This document shows, in pieces, positions 17,127-32,825 of a stretch of DNA of 64,000 nucleotides. Position numbers and translations under genes: made by a program. A model generated the notes under the pieces. It saw nothing but the letters and a program-made list of their open reading frames with translations. It was not told where the DNA came from and ran no database searches. This DNA is from Pyxidicoccus fallax (GTDB taxonomy: Bacteria > Myxococcota > Myxococcia > Myxococcales > Myxococcaceae): the NCBI RefSeq assembly GCF_012933655.1, contig NZ_JABBJJ010000024.1:1-64000 (forward strand), given 5' to 3'. Positions within the stretch are counted from its first letter, which is position 1. Every line of letters starts with the position of its first letter.

Positions 17127-19756
17127 AGACGAGGACCCGCGCCCTGGTGGCCGCGGCCGGACTGGCCCTCACCCTGGCGGTCATCTGGGCCGCCAGCGCG
17201 AGCGTGGTGAAGAGCGCCAGCTCCACCGCGGCCCTGCGCGACGACAAGTTCGCCCGGGCCGAGCGGCTCGTCTTCTACCGGCTGAAGCCCGGCGAGGAGA
17301 TGCGCGTCAAGGTGCCCACCGACGCCGAGGAACTGCGCGTGGTGACGCACCTCATGCTGCCCGAGGGCACCACCTACGCGCCGGAGCGCCAGTACCAGTA
17401 CGGCCTGAAGGTGCTGCTGCGCGCTCCGGACCAGGTGCTGCTGGAGCGCCCCCTCTTCACCCGCACGCGGCAGAGCAAGGCGCAGCCCCAGGAGGACGGC
17501 ACCTTCCTGCAGGAGAGCGCCTTCGCCACGGACCCCAACGTCCAGGTGACGGACGAGCGTGAGTTCCTCGTGCGCCTGCCGCCGCGCCCGGAGCACTCGG
17601 TGCTCTACGTGCGGCCCGCCGGCACGCACGGCACCCTGCTGGTGCGCGTGTACGTGCGCACCCAGCGGCGGCTGCCGCTGCTGTCCTCGCAGCGCGCCGC
17701 CGAGCAGCGCGCCGAGGAGCGCGTGGAGCGGGCCACCTTCCTCCCCTTCGAGAAGCTGTCCGTGGAGACGCGACACCGGCTGGCCGCGGAGAAGTGGGAG
17801 CGGCTGAGCGCCGAGGGCGAGGCCGGCGCCGACTACTTCATCGAGCCCGTCTACCGCACCCCGTTCCGCCTCCCGCTGGTGGAGGTGGCCGAGTCCGCGC
17901 AGGAGCGGCTGGCCGCGGGCGGCGCGGTGGCCCTCAACGTCACCGGCCCCACGCAGGCGGTGCTGTGGCTGTGGAGCACCGCGCAGGACACCGAGGGCGG
18001 CACGCCGACGCCGGCGGGCCCCGTCACCGTCCGCGCCCTGGGCCCCACCGGCGCCGAGAAGACCTGGGAGCTGCCCGCGCTCGGCAGCGGGGCTCCGGTG
18101 TCGCACGTGCTGGACGTGCCGGAGGGCGTGCACACGCTGTCCGTCCACAACGTGGGGACGGAGGACGTGCGCTACACGATGGAGGGCCCCGCCGGAGCAT
18201 GGCTCGCCCCGTCCGAGCTGCGCCCCGTCGCGCAGCCCGACGCGCGCATCGCCTGGCTGCCAGATTTGCGCCGCACCGAGGCATTCGTCACCGGCCCGGG
18301 CTGCGCCACGCTGGACCTGGAGGTGGACGCGGCCATGGACGCGACCGGGCGGCTGCTGCGGCTGGACGCGCGGCGGCTCGGCGTCACCGGCGCGGCGGAC
18401 GAGAAGCCCTCGGACGTGCTGCTCACCGTGCTGGACGCGCGCGGCAAGGTGATGAACCAGACGCGCATGGAGGTGGTGGCCCAGTCCGCCGTCTTCGAGA
18501 GCGCGGACCTGCCGCAGCTGCCGGGCCGGCGGCTGCCGTGCACCGAGGAGGCCACGGCGGCGGCGGACGCGGGCACGGGCGAGGTCACGGAATGGCCGGC
18601 GCCGGTGTCCGTGGCCACCAGCGCGCGCGTGTTCCTGCCGGCGGGGGCGCGTCGGGTGCGCGTGCAGGCGTCGCGGCCCACCGCGGTGCACCTGTCCACC
18701 TTCCTGCCCGTGCAGGGCGGGCTGACGGGACTGGCGCCCTACCTCGAGGACGGGCTGCGGGGTGTGCGCTGGCGCAACGCGCCGCTGGACAAGCGCAACT
18801 GGCACCCCATGCGTCCGGCCAACGTGCTGGAGCTGACCCGGCGCGGGGCGCGGCTGGAGCTGCTGAGCCAGGTGCGACTGGAGCCGGAGGGACTGGAGAC
18901 GGTGTCGTCGTCGCCGTCGGGCGAGACGGTGGTGCTCAAGCCGCTGGGCAGCCCGGACACGCAGGAGGTGCTGGAGACGGTGCAGGGTGTCACCGACGCG
19001 GCGCGCGCGCTGTCCACCCTGCTGACGCCGGGCCAGCCGGTGCGCGCGCAGTTCGACGCGCGCTCGCCGTCGCGGCCGGAGCTGCGCCTGTCGCTGGAGG
19101 GCGCGCAGGGGCTGGGCTCGGAGGTGGAGGTCGTCCTCGACGGCGAGCCCATCCACCGCTGGACGCTGCGCACCACCCGCGCCCGCGAGCTGCTGCCGCC
19201 GCTGCCGCCGGGTGAGCACGAGGTGCTGCTGCGCACCACCGCGGAGGGGCTCACAGCCACCCTCAACCGGCCTCCGGCAGCGGGCAGCGGGCTGCGCTCG
19301 CGCACCGTGTACCGGATGGACGACGAGGGGCTCACCGTTCCGGTGCGCAAGCCGGGCGACGGGGCCGTCACGGTCAACATCATCGTCTACACGCAGCAGC
19401 CGGAGAGCGGCGCGCAGCAGCGGCTGTCGGTGACGCTGGACAACGGGCAGCCCACGCGCCGCAGCGGCGTGCTGCTGCCTCGCGTCACCCGCGCCACGCG
19501 CGTGCTGCCGCTGCCGGCGTCCACGCGCGCGCCGGCCACTCCGGCGGGCCGTCCGCAGTCGAAGTGGTACGCGCGCACGGTGTCCGTGACGCTGGGGGAT
19601 GACCTGGCGCCGGGCGTGCACCAGGTGCGCGTGGTGCCGCAGGGCATGGGGGACGGGCCGCTGTGGGCACGCTTCTTCATGTTCGGCCACGACACCAGCG
19701 CCACGCCCACGCAGGAGTGGAACCGCGCGGGCTGGGAGCTGGAGGACTCACTGTGA
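17123..19756 (+). CDS. Periplasmic protein of the polymer operon, unknown fold
   Basis: The 877-residue protein starts inside the preceding stop codon (ATGA) with GGAGGG in front. It has one N-terminal membrane segment or signal anchor (ALVAAAGLALTLAVIWAASA) and then a long soluble region that should lie in the periplasm. Its sequence is rich in short beta-strand patterns and contains repeated stretches about binding-domain length, but no family was recognised. Similar phrases (VARVxAxxPTAVHLSTF-like strands, beta-sandwich spacing) recur in the following 1676-residue protein. In position it corresponds to the periplasmic bridging component of other synthase-dependent exopolymer systems, which is an inference from gene order only. 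Confidence 0.78.
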   Translation: MKTRTRALVAAAGLALTLAVIWAASASVVKSASSTAALRDDKFARAERLVFYRLKPGEEMRVKVPTDAEELRVVTHLMLPEGTTYAPERQYQYGLKVLLRAPDQVLLERPLFTRTRQSKAQPQEDGTFLQESAFATDPNVQVTDEREFLVRLPPRPEHSVLYVRPAGTHGTLLVRVYVRTQRRLPLLSSQRAAEQRAEERVERATFLPFEKLSVETRHRLAAEKWERLSAEGEAGADYFIEPVYRTPFRLPLVEVAESAQERLAAGGAVALNVTGPTQAVLWLWSTAQDTEGGTPTPAGPVTVRALGPTGAEKTWELPALGSGAPVSHVLDVPEGVHTLSVHNVGTEDVRYTMEGPAGAWLAPSELRPVAQPDARIAWLPDLRRTEAFVTGPGCATLDLEVDAAMDATGRLLRLDARRLGVTGAADEKPSDVLLTVLDARGKVMNQTRMEVVAQSAVFESADLPQLPGRRLPCTEEATAAADAGTGEVTEWPAPVSVATSARVFLPAGARRVRVQASRPTAVHLSTFLPVQGGLTGLAPYLEDGLRGVRWRNAPLDKRNWHPMRPANVLELTRRGARLELLSQVRLEPEGLETVSSSPSGETVVLKPLGSPDTQEVLETVQGVTDAARALSTLLTPGQPVRAQFDARSPSRPELRLSLEGAQGLGSEVEVVLDGEPIHRWTLRTTRARELLPPLPPGEHEVLLRTTAEGLTATLNRPPAAGSGLRSRTVYRMDDEGLTVPVRKPGDGAVTVNIIVYTQQPESGAQQRLSVTLDNGQPTRRSGVLLPRVTRATRVLPLPASTRAPATPAGRPQSKWYARTVSVTLGDDLAPGVHQVRVVPQGMGDGPLWARFFMFGHDTSATPTQEWNRAGWELEDSL

Positions 19757-21120
19757 GCCGGTGCCTGCTGCGCGGCGCCGCCCCGTGGCTGGCCGCGGGC
19801 GTGCTGGTCGCGCCCGGACTGTCCGGCATGGCGCTGGCGTCCGGGCAGGCCACGGAGGCCGAGCGGACCGTGGATGCTCCGGCGCCTCGCGCCGACCCGC
19901 CCGCGTCTCGCGCGACGCCCGGGCGGCAGGCGACCGCACGGCCCACGTGGGAAGAGACTGGCGCATCTCGCGACGCGTCCGCCCGGCCTCCCGCCACTCG
20001 CACGGCGGCCGGAGGGCAGACCCCCGCACGGCCGACGCAGGAAGGAAGCGACGCGTCCGCCCAGCCTCCCGCCACTCGCACCACGTCGGGGGGACCCGGC
20101 TCGCGCGAGGTGCCGGAAGGACGCGAGACGCGCACCCGCCGCGAGGAGCCCGCGCGCGGCACCGCGGAGCAGGACGAGGAGGCGGCGCACCAGGACCCGG
20201 AGGAGGACACGCCGTCGCCGCGTCCCTGGCGTCCCATGAAGGGCTGCGCCCCGGACGCGCGCTTCGCCGGCCTGTGGCCCGCGGTGAAGGACGTGAAGTT
20301 CCACCCCACCACGCTGGAGGAGCGCGCCGCCTTCGCGAAGCTGCTCCCCGCGCTGCTGAAGGCCGCGCAGGAGGGCAGGACGCTCCCCGCGGGCCTGGAG
20401 AAGCTCGCGGCCTCGGTGGGCTTCCGCCTGGAGGTCTGGGACGGCAAGCAGGACACGTTCTGGGTGCTGCGCGAGCCGCCCGGGAAGCTCCGGGGCGCGG
20501 GCGCCTACGTCGTCCGCACCGGCCCGGCCACGGACGACATCATCCAGGTGCCGCATCCCTGGTTCGACCGGGGCACCGAGGACATCGGCGTGGGGCTCTT
20601 CACCTGCGCTCCGGAGGGCCAGCGGCCCCGGCTCTTCATGACGGCCACCGCGCACCGCTACCACGGCAACCCGGGCGAGACGCCCGAGGACCCGGAGCAC
20701 CCGGCGGACGTGGCGCACAACCCGGACCACCTCTTCCAGGAGGTGACGAACCAGGTGGCCCGCACGCTGGCCGCGCCGCGCGTGGTGCAGCTGCACGGCT
20801 TCGGCACCGCGAAGGCGGAGGCCGGGTTGAGGGACAAGTCGTTGGTCGCGGTGGTCAGCTCCGGCACCCGCCAGCCCACGCCGTGGGCGCGGCAGGTGTC
20901 GAAGCGGCTGGCGAAGGTGTTGGGTGAGGGAGTGCGCCTGTACCCCGAAGGGGCGCAGGTGCTGGGCGGGACGCAGAACGCCCAGGGACGCCTGCTGCAG
21001 TCGTACGAATGCGCGCGCTTCCTCCATCTCGAGTTGTCGGCACGGGCGCGCAAGTCCCTCTCCTCCGGGGAGCGGCTGGCGCGCGTGGGCCGCGTGCTGT
21101 TCGCACCCTTGGAGGATTGA
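19753..21120 (+). CDS. Secreted poly-gamma-glutamate hydrolase-like protein
   Basis: GTG at 19753 overlaps the upstream stop (GTGA) and has GGAGG in front. Upstream in-frame ATG codons lie inside the previous gene. The 455-residue protein has a hydrophobic signal, a long Pro/Ala/Thr/Arg linker (about 35-160) with repeated RPP/SRP-type units, then a catalytic-like domain. Landmarks are VPHPWFDRGT (His268, Asp272), VVQLHGF (His348) and RFLHLE (His425, Glu427). They match the lipoprotein at 12420-13685 and the zinc hydrolase family that cleaves poly-gamma-glutamate, although the Glu of H-x4-E is Arg here. Possible roles are chain release, length control or a non-catalytic binding function. Activity cannot be judged from sequence alone. 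Confidence 0.8.
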   Translation: MSRCLLRGAAPWLAAGVLVAPGLSGMALASGQATEAERTVDAPAPRADPPASRATPGRQATARPTWEETGASRDASARPPATRTAAGGQTPARPTQEGSDASAQPPATRTTSGGPGSREVPEGRETRTRREEPARGTAEQDEEAAHQDPEEDTPSPRPWRPMKGCAPDARFAGLWPAVKDVKFHPTTLEERAAFAKLLPALLKAAQEGRTLPAGLEKLAASVGFRLEVWDGKQDTFWVLREPPGKLRGAGAYVVRTGPATDDIIQVPHPWFDRGTEDIGVGLFTCAPEGQRPRLFMTATAHRYHGNPGETPEDPEHPADVAHNPDHLFQEVTNQVARTLAAPRVVQLHGFGTAKAEAGLRDKSLVAVVSSGTRQPTPWARQVSKRLAKVLGEGVRLYPEGAQVLGGTQNAQGRLLQSYECARFLHLELSARARKSLSSGERLARVGRVLFAPLED

Positions 21121-21126
21121 GCGCCG

Positions 21127-24100
21127 ATGTTTCCCCTTCGACGCCACACACGAAACGTCTCGCTGGCAGGCCTGCTCGTCATGTTGCCGGTGGCAGTGCT
21201 CGCGGCCTCACCGACGGAGACGCTCCGCTCGGTGGAGGGCCTGAGCTGGGAGGTGCGCCCCGTGCGCGCGCCAGTCCCCCCGGCGGACGTGCGCGCCGCC
21301 GCGCCGTACGTACCGGACGGAGTGCCGCAGGTGACGGGCGCCGTGGAGGTGGGGCCCGACAAGGGCGCCGCCCTCTGGCTGGGGCCCCTGGACGTGGCCC
21401 GCGTCACCGGCGCTCCCGGCACGCTGCGCTTCGTGCGCGTGCCCACGGCGGACGCGCCGGGTCCGCACCTGCGCCTGGAAGAAGACGGCGTGCCGGAGAA
21501 GCCCGGCCGCTGGTACCTCGCCGAGCCCATGGGCCCCGGCAGCGTCTGGGTGGTGACGGCCACGAAGCCCGGCCGCATCTGGGTGGAGCGTCCCCACGGC
21601 CACGAGACGGCGCACACCGACGAGGCCATGCGCGAGGCGCTGCTGCGCTGGGTGGACGGCGAGGGCCCACGCCCGCCGCTGCCCTTCCACGCCTCGCTGC
21701 GCACGCGGCTGGAGCTGGACGCGGAGCTGGAGTCGCTGCTCGCGGAAGGTGAGCCGGAGGGCTCGCCCCTGCGCGGCGCCCTGCGCGAGTGGCGCAAGGC
21801 CGCGGCCCTGCGCGAGTGGGCCCAGGTGTCGCCGCTGCGCGGCTCGAGCCTGCGTGTCTCTCGCCCCGACGTCCCCGGCCAGGAGGTGAAGCTGGAGGGC
21901 ATGGACGCCGCGTGGGCGCGGCCGGAGGAGACCACCGGGAGCCAGGCGATGGAGCTGGAGGGCCCCGGCGTGCTGTCGCTGGAGGTGCGCCCGCTGCTGA
22001 GCGGCCCGGACATGCAGCCCATCGCGGTGGAGGTGCGCAGCGCGGGCCAGACGGTGTCCCGCGTCGACGTGGCTCCGGAGCCCGCGTGGGTGGATGGCGC
22101 GACGGACGTGGCCCTGCCCACGGAGCGCCGCGCGCGCGTGCTGCCCTCGGGCGAGCGCGTGGGCATGGAGGAGGAGCTCCGCGTCGCGCTGCGTCCGGGC
22201 AAGCACGCCTACCGGGTGCACTGGGAGGGTGGCGCGGTGCTGCTGCGCGCCCGCGTGGCGTCGCGCCGGCCGAAGCTGGGCGAGGCCCTGGCCGGTGAAG
22301 CCAGCTGGCACGGCCACGCGAAGAAGGCCTGGGACGCGGTGAAGGCGGACGCTTCGCCCCGCGCCGCGCTGCTGCGCCGGCAGCTCGCCACGCTCACGCC
22401 CGAGCGGGCTTCCGAGGACGCCTCGCTCACCTCCGTCACGGACGTGAAGGGCCTGTCTCCCCTCCTCCGCGCGCTGGTGGCGCTGGATGACGTGAGCGGC
22501 GCCCGGGCGCCCGAGGCGGTGGAGGCACTCCGCTCGCTTCAGGGTGACGCGGGGAGCACGCCGCTGGCCTGGCACCTGCGCCTGCGCGCGGCCCGGCTGC
22601 TGCTGGACTCGAAGCAGACGGACGCCGCGCACGCCCTGCTGGGCACGGCGCCCTCCTTCCCCGAGGCGGGCTGGCTCGCCGCCGAGGCCGCCGCGCTGGT
22701 GGCGCGCCTGCCGCTGGGAGACCCGCTGCGCAGCCGCGAGCTGGCCGCGCTGGAGCTGGCGTGGCGCGCCGAGCCGCTCTCCGCCGAGGTCCGCCGCCGC
22801 TACCGCTCCGCGTGGTGGCGCGCGAGCCGCTGGACGCGCGTGGTGCCCGCGCCGGAGGACGACGCCACCGTCCTCGTGCCCTCGCGCTGGCTGGACGTGC
22901 AGCGCCAGGACGACGAGGAGGGCACGCCTTCGAGCGGCGCCCTCTACCCGCTGACCGCCGGCGCCTCCACCCGCGTGCGCGCCACCGGCCCCGCCGAGGC
23001 GCCGACGCTGCTGCGTGCCTACGTGCTCGCGCCGTCCCGCTCCGGCGCGCCGCTGGCCCTGCGCGTGGGTGAGAAGTCCTTCCCGCTGCTGCCGCTGTCC
23101 GCGGTGGAGCCAGTGGAGATTGCCCTGCCCCCCGGCGAGCACACCGTGCGCCTGGAGGGTGGCACGGACGCCCGGGCCTTCCTGTCGCTGCCGCCGGCCG
23201 AGACGCCGGGCGCGGTGAAGGAGGTGGGCTACATCCGCACGCAGTGGCCGGTGCGCCTGGACAAGAAGGCGCTGCGCTTCCGCGTGCCGGACGCGAAGCT
23301 GCCCACGCCCGTGCGCGTGCAGTTCCGATTCATGGGAGACCTCTCCAAGCCCCTGGCGCTGCGCATGCACACCGACGTGGGCCGTCCGCAGCGGCTGGTG
23401 CTGATGCCGGGCCAGGCGGACTCGCGGCACCTCGCGCTGGAGGGCGCGGAGGGCACGTCGGCCGCGCCGGTGTCCGCCGTGGTGGTGCTGCCGCCGCTCG
23501 CCCGCGAGGTGTGGTTCGAGCCCGAGGAGAAGAACACGCCGCTGATGGCCGCGCTGTCCGTGCGCCGCGGGGCCAGCGTCTTCATGGACGGCTCCACGCC
23601 CGCGGTGGCCGAGGCCGGCGCGTCCGCGACGGAGACGCTGCTGTCCCTGTCGCGGCGGCTGCGTGAGGCCCCGGAGGACCCGGAGGCCCGGCTCGCCCGC
23701 GCGGAGCTGCTGCTTGCGCTCCAGGAGGACGCCTTCGCCCGCGCGGACCTCGTGCCGCTCCTGAGGGACCAGCAGAAGCTGTCGCCGGAGCAGTCGCGCC
23801 GCGTGCTCGCGCTCATGGGCCACCTGCAAGACGGCGCGCGGGACTCGCTGCGCTTCCAGCAGGCCATCACCGCGCCCACGCTGCTGGCGCCGGCCTTCTC
23901 GGTGCTCCCAGGCGCGGAGGCGGAGGACCTGACGGCGCGGGTGACGAAGGCCCGCGAGGTGGGCGCGAAGCGCGCGCTGGAGACGCTGGCCGCCGAGGGC
24001 CAGGACACCGTGGCGCGGCGCTACCTGAAGGCTCGCTGGCTCGCCGCCGCCGGCCAGCATGAAGAAGCGGCGCTCGCGCTGGTGGCGCTGTACCGCGAGA

Positions 24101-26134
24101 CGGGCCTGCCGCAGGTGGGCCTGGAGGCCCTGGCCCGGCTGGAGAGCCTGGAGTCGTCGCCGCGTGCGTGGCGCGAGGGCGGGGCTCCGCTGAGCGCCGC
24201 GCTGGCCGCGCAGCTCGAGTCCTGGGCGGACCACCCGCGCGTGCGCCACATGCGCGCGGTGGCCAGCCGCTGGACGCGCTGGGAGCGGCTGCGCGACGCG
24301 GAGCAGACAGCCGGCCTGCTGGACGCGCTGGCGGAAGGCGACCCGGAGGAGGCGGACCCGGACGTGGTGCGCAAGGCGCTGCTGGCCCCGCCGTGGCCGC
24401 TGGAGCAGGGCCGTCTCCTCTCCTCGGGTCGCTCGCGCGTGCTGAGCCTGGAGGTGCGTGAGCCGCGTCCGGTGGGCGCCCAGGTGCTGTGCGGCTCCAC
24501 CCCGCGCGTGGGCGCGGAGGGCCCGAGGCCCCCGTGCACCTTCGCGCTGCGCGTGGACGGCCGCACCGTGGCCGAAGAGCAGGTGGAGGACGGCCGCACC
24601 GCGGTGCTGACCACCGTGCTGAACGGGCGCGGGCGGCACCAGGTGGAGGTGCTGCACGCGAAGCGCGACACGCCGTCGCTCGCGCTGGTGCGCTTCATCG
24701 ACCCGTCCGTGGCGGGGACCGAGAAGACGCCCCTGTCCGCGCAGCAGCCGCTGACGCTGCTGCGCAGCAAGCCGGGCACGCCGGTGGTGATGACGGTGCT
24801 GGGGCCGGGCGCGCTGCGCATCCAGGCCCGTGCGCTGTCGCCCCAGGCTGGCCGGCACGTGCTGCTGTCATCGGTGGTGGTGCCCTCCGGCGAGGGCACG
24901 GGCGGCGCGGGCCCGCGCTCCGGAGGCTCCGGAGACGGCCAGCCGGTGCGCCTGGGCCTGCCCGAGGACGCGGACCCCATGGTGCGCAACGTCTCCGTCC
25001 CGGTGGGCCGCGCGGGTGAGACGTGGCTGCTGTTGCCGAACAAGGGCCCGCACCAGGTGCGCCTGGAGTCGCCCGAGGGCGAGGCGCTGGTGCGGGTGGA
25101 ATTGGGCGTGGCCGAGCCGCCGGACTCCGCGCCGGGCCGCTGGTGGGAGCAGGGCTCCACGGGGCTGGAGCCGCTGCCCTGGCCCGCGCTGCCGCCGCGC
25201 CTGTCGCTGCTGCCCGAGGGCGTGCCGCCGTCGCGGGACCCGCGCGGCCTCGGGATGCTCTCCGCGGAGCTGTCCTTCCGCCGCGAGGACATCGACGAGG
25301 GCGAGCTGGTGGAGCGCCCGCTGCGCTCGGGCATGGAGGTGCGCCTGGGCCTGCGCCGCGAGCTGGTGAAGGAGCGCGCGTGGCTGCGCTTCCAGCCGGA
25401 GGCGCGCTACCCGATGAATCAGCCCACGGTGTTCGGCGCCACCACGGGCCTGTACGTCCGCGAGCTGCCCCTGGACCTGCGGCTGAACGTGCAGGGCGCC
25501 TTCTTCACGCAGTCGGTGGAGGAGACGCTGCGCTGGAGCGCGCGCGGCCGGCTCTCCGTGGACCGGTGGGTGGGGCTGAGCCCGGACCTGGGGCTCGTGC
25601 CCGGCCTGGGGCTGGCGCTGGAGACGAACCAGGGTGGCTCGGTGGTGGACCTGTCCCGGTATGACCAGTCCGTGTACTGGCGGTACGGCAAGGACCACCC
25701 GCGCCGCCTGACGCCGAGGCTGGCGCTGCGCTGGCAGCCCTTCCAGGACCACGTGGGGACGTTCGGCACGTACGCCACCACGAACGCGGACCTGGGCTCG
25801 CTGGACCAGGCGGGCGGCCAGGCGCGGTGGGAGGCACTGCTGGGGGGGCCGCTGCGCGGCACGCGGGCGGAGCTGGGCTACGAGCTGTCCTATCGCTTCC
25901 AGGACGAGCACCGCTCGGAGGCGTATCTGCGGCACCGATTGGCGGGACGGATGGATTGGAACGTGTGGGTGGGGTCCGGGAGCCGGCTGATGCTCTTCGC
26001 CGAGGACCGGGTGCTGCTGTCGGACCCCTTCGGGTTGCAGAACGTGTTCTCCCTGGGCGCGCGGTGGGACTGGATGGGCGGCCGTGGCCTGCGGGACATC
26101 ACTCCTCCGGAAGAGGAGTTCGAGGAGCTGCTCG

Positions 26135-26157
<23 letters not shown>
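21127..26157 (+). CDS. TPR plus beta-barrel outer-membrane export protein
   Basis: The 1676-residue protein begins six bases after the previous stop with GGAGG before its ATG and has a Sec signal peptide. The first half includes beta-rich segments like those in the periplasmic protein upstream. Residues about 840-1020 are helical repeats of TPR type (EDPEARLARAELLLALQ and following). The last about 275 residues (from about 1400) show alternating strands typical of an outer-membrane barrel, for example VRLGLRRELV, AWLRFQPEARY and ARWEALLGG. A TPR domain followed by a barrel is the plan of BcsC, PgaA and PelB, which export exopolysaccharides. Export of a polyglutamate-like chain is inferred. 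The protein lacks a C-terminal aromatic residue, and ends with an acidic tail. Confidence 0.8.
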
Positions 26158-31033
<4,876 letters not shown>

Positions 31034-31082
31034 GTGAGGCGAGCCCAGGGCGGACACGCGGCAACCCGAGGAGGGGATTTTC

Positions 31083-32318
31083 ATGGAGGAGCTTTCCATC
31101 CCGGGGACACCCGGCATCGGCAACGTGCCCAGGAGCACGCGCGCCGAGGTCGGAGCCCCGGGAAAGAACAAGGTCTCACTCGCGGCCCGGCGGCGGGCGC
31201 TGTACTACGCGCGCCAGGGCTCCATCCGCGTGACGGAGGTGAAAGACCTCGCGGGCTTCGCCGCGCTGGAGCGCGAGTGGAACGACCTGGTGGCACGCAC
31301 GGATGACCAGGTCTTCTACCGGCACGAGTTCGTGGCCTGCTGGCTGCGGCACTTCGCGCCGGAGTCGCGGCTGCGCATCCTGACGGGGCGGGACCTGGAG
31401 GGCCGGCTGGTGGCGGTGCTGCCCCTGCGGGCGACGTGGGGGCGGCAGTACGGGCTGCCGGCGCGGCAGCTGCTGTCGCTGACGAACAAGCACTCGTGCA
31501 GGTTCGACTTGCTGGCGGAGGACCCGAAGCGGGCGGGCAAGGCGTTCCTGCTGCACCTGCTGAAGGACACGAGCTGGGACATGCTCCGGCTGGCGGACGT
31601 GCCCGAGGGCGGCGCGGCCTTCGCGATGATGGGAGCGGCGAGCAAGGCGGGCCTGCCCTGCGGCACGTGGGAGAGCGCGCGCTCGCCGTACCTGATGCTG
31701 CCGGGGACGGTGGACGCGTGGCAGCGCGAGCGGGGGCGGAACGCGAAGCCGCTGCGGCGGCGGAGGCGCCGGCTGGAGGAGCGCGGCCGGGTGACGCTGG
31801 AGCGCGTGACGGGCGGAGAGCGACTGACGGACCGGCTGGAGGAAGGCTTCGCGCTGGAGCGCAGCGGCTGGAAGGCGCAGCGCGGGACGGCGATTGCGCA
31901 GAGCGAGAAGCGGCTGGCTTTCTACACGGACCTGGCGCGGACGGCGTCGAAGGCCGGGTGGCTGGGGCTGTACTCGCTGCGGTTGGAGAAGCGAGCCATC
32001 GCGTTCCAATACGGGCTGGAGTACGGCGGCCGGTATCTCGCGATGAAGCCCGGCTACGACGAGTCGCTCTCGGAGGTGAGCCCGGGGCAATTGCTGACGG
32101 AGGGGCTCATCCAGGACTGCATCGGCCGCGGGCTGACGGAGCTGGACCTGTTGGGAGACGAGGCGCCCTTCAAGCGCGAATGGACGGAGACGGTGCGTCC
32201 GCACCACTGGTTGTTCATCTATCGGGCGACGCTGAGGGGCCGAGCGCTGTACCAGGCGAAGTTCCGCTGGGTTCCGGTAGCCAAGCGAATGGTGGGCAAA
32301 TGGGTCCGACGGCGCTGA
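31083..32318 (+). CDS. CelD/BcsL-type GNAT (FemAB-like) acyltransferase
   Basis: The 411-residue protein has GAGGAGGGG before its ATG and follows the ligase by 49 bp. It shows the acetyltransferase_6 (BioF2/CelD) layout: an N-terminal half with GFAALEREWNDL and FYRHEFVACWL, and a second half with IAFQYGLEYGGRYLAMKPGYD and GLTELDLLGDEAPFKREW, which forms the acyl-donor pocket in this family. CelD-like proteins are found in exopolysaccharide clusters and FemAB relatives add amino acids to peptides. Here it may modify or terminate the polymer made by the operon. An unrelated envelope role is possible. Confidence 0.88.
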   Translation: MEELSIPGTPGIGNVPRSTRAEVGAPGKNKVSLAARRRALYYARQGSIRVTEVKDLAGFAALEREWNDLVARTDDQVFYRHEFVACWLRHFAPESRLRILTGRDLEGRLVAVLPLRATWGRQYGLPARQLLSLTNKHSCRFDLLAEDPKRAGKAFLLHLLKDTSWDMLRLADVPEGGAAFAMMGAASKAGLPCGTWESARSPYLMLPGTVDAWQRERGRNAKPLRRRRRRLEERGRVTLERVTGGERLTDRLEEGFALERSGWKAQRGTAIAQSEKRLAFYTDLARTASKAGWLGLYSLRLEKRAIAFQYGLEYGGRYLAMKPGYDESLSEVSPGQLLTEGLIQDCIGRGLTELDLLGDEAPFKREWTETVRPHHWLFIYRATLRGRALYQAKFRWVPVAKRMVGKWVRRR

Positions 32319-32725
32319 CGTTTTATTGGGCCGCGAAGCGGCTGAAGCGGCTGGGTGTGCCCGTGCTGCCGAACGTGGTGGCGGCGGTTGGCACGCGGAT
32401 GCACCAGTGTCACGTGGACCTGGATGCGCGGCTGCACTCGAGCGTGGAGCTGGGCTACGGCGGCATGGGCGTGGTGGTGGCGCCTGGGGTGGAGATTGGA
32501 GAGGGCAGCTTCCTCTCGCAGAACGTCAGCGTGGAGCCGAATCCCGGCGTGCCCGGAGTGCCACGGATTGGCCGCAAGGTGTTCGTCGGCGTGGGCGCGC
32601 AAATCATGGGCCCCGTCACGGTGGGTGACGGGGCGGTGATTGGAGCGAACGCGGTGGTGACGGCGGACGTGGCGCCTGGAGCGGTGGTGGCAGGGATTCC
32701 CGGACGGGAGCTGAAGCGCAAGTGA
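32300..32725 (+). CDS. Hexapeptide-repeat O-acetyltransferase (serine acetyltransferase-like)
   Basis: ATG at 32300 overlaps the previous gene by 19 bases; the site before it is weak. The protein has 141 residues, shorter than CysE (about 270), and consists of the left-handed beta-helix part: LHSSVELGYGGMGVVVAPG, VEIGEGSFLSQNVSV, VFVGVGAQIMGPVTVGDG and IGANAVVTADVAPGAVVAGIPG. This is the short form often found in polymer and capsule loci, which acetylates sugars or Ser. It closes the operon. Its 3' two-thirds are duplicated, with an internal deletion, at 40361-40579. Confidence 0.88.
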   Translation: MGPTALTFYWAAKRLKRLGVPVLPNVVAAVGTRMHQCHVDLDARLHSSVELGYGGMGVVVAPGVEIGEGSFLSQNVSVEPNPGVPGVPRIGRKVFVGVGAQIMGPVTVGDGAVIGANAVVTADVAPGAVVAGIPGRELKRK

Positions 32726-32733
32726 CCTGACGC

Positions 32734-32790
32734 AAGGTTTCGAGCCCCTGGGCGACAAGATCCCCCGTCCCGGGATTTCTTGAAACACCT
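32734..32790 (+). terminator. Weak terminator-like inverted repeat after the operon
   Basis: The stem ATCCC (32760-32764) pairs with GGGAT (32772-32776) and is followed by TTCTT. Flanking AGGTTTC and GAAACACCT could extend the pairing with a bulge. It would end the polymer operon before the convergent RHS module. Confidence 0.35.
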
Positions 32791-32825
32791 CTCTGTGTCC
32801 CCCTGACAAGAGAACTACGAATGCA

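Noticed and set aside
19860-20160. Repeats in the linker as a mobile or regulatory repeat
   Set aside because: They encode an Ala/Pro/Arg/Thr linker in the correct frame and are best seen as low-complexity protein sequence.
21208-24858. Antisense frame of over 1200 codons opposite the barrel gene
   Set aside because: Composition is Arg/His/Gln-rich shadow sequence; the forward gene has a signal peptide, site and coupling.
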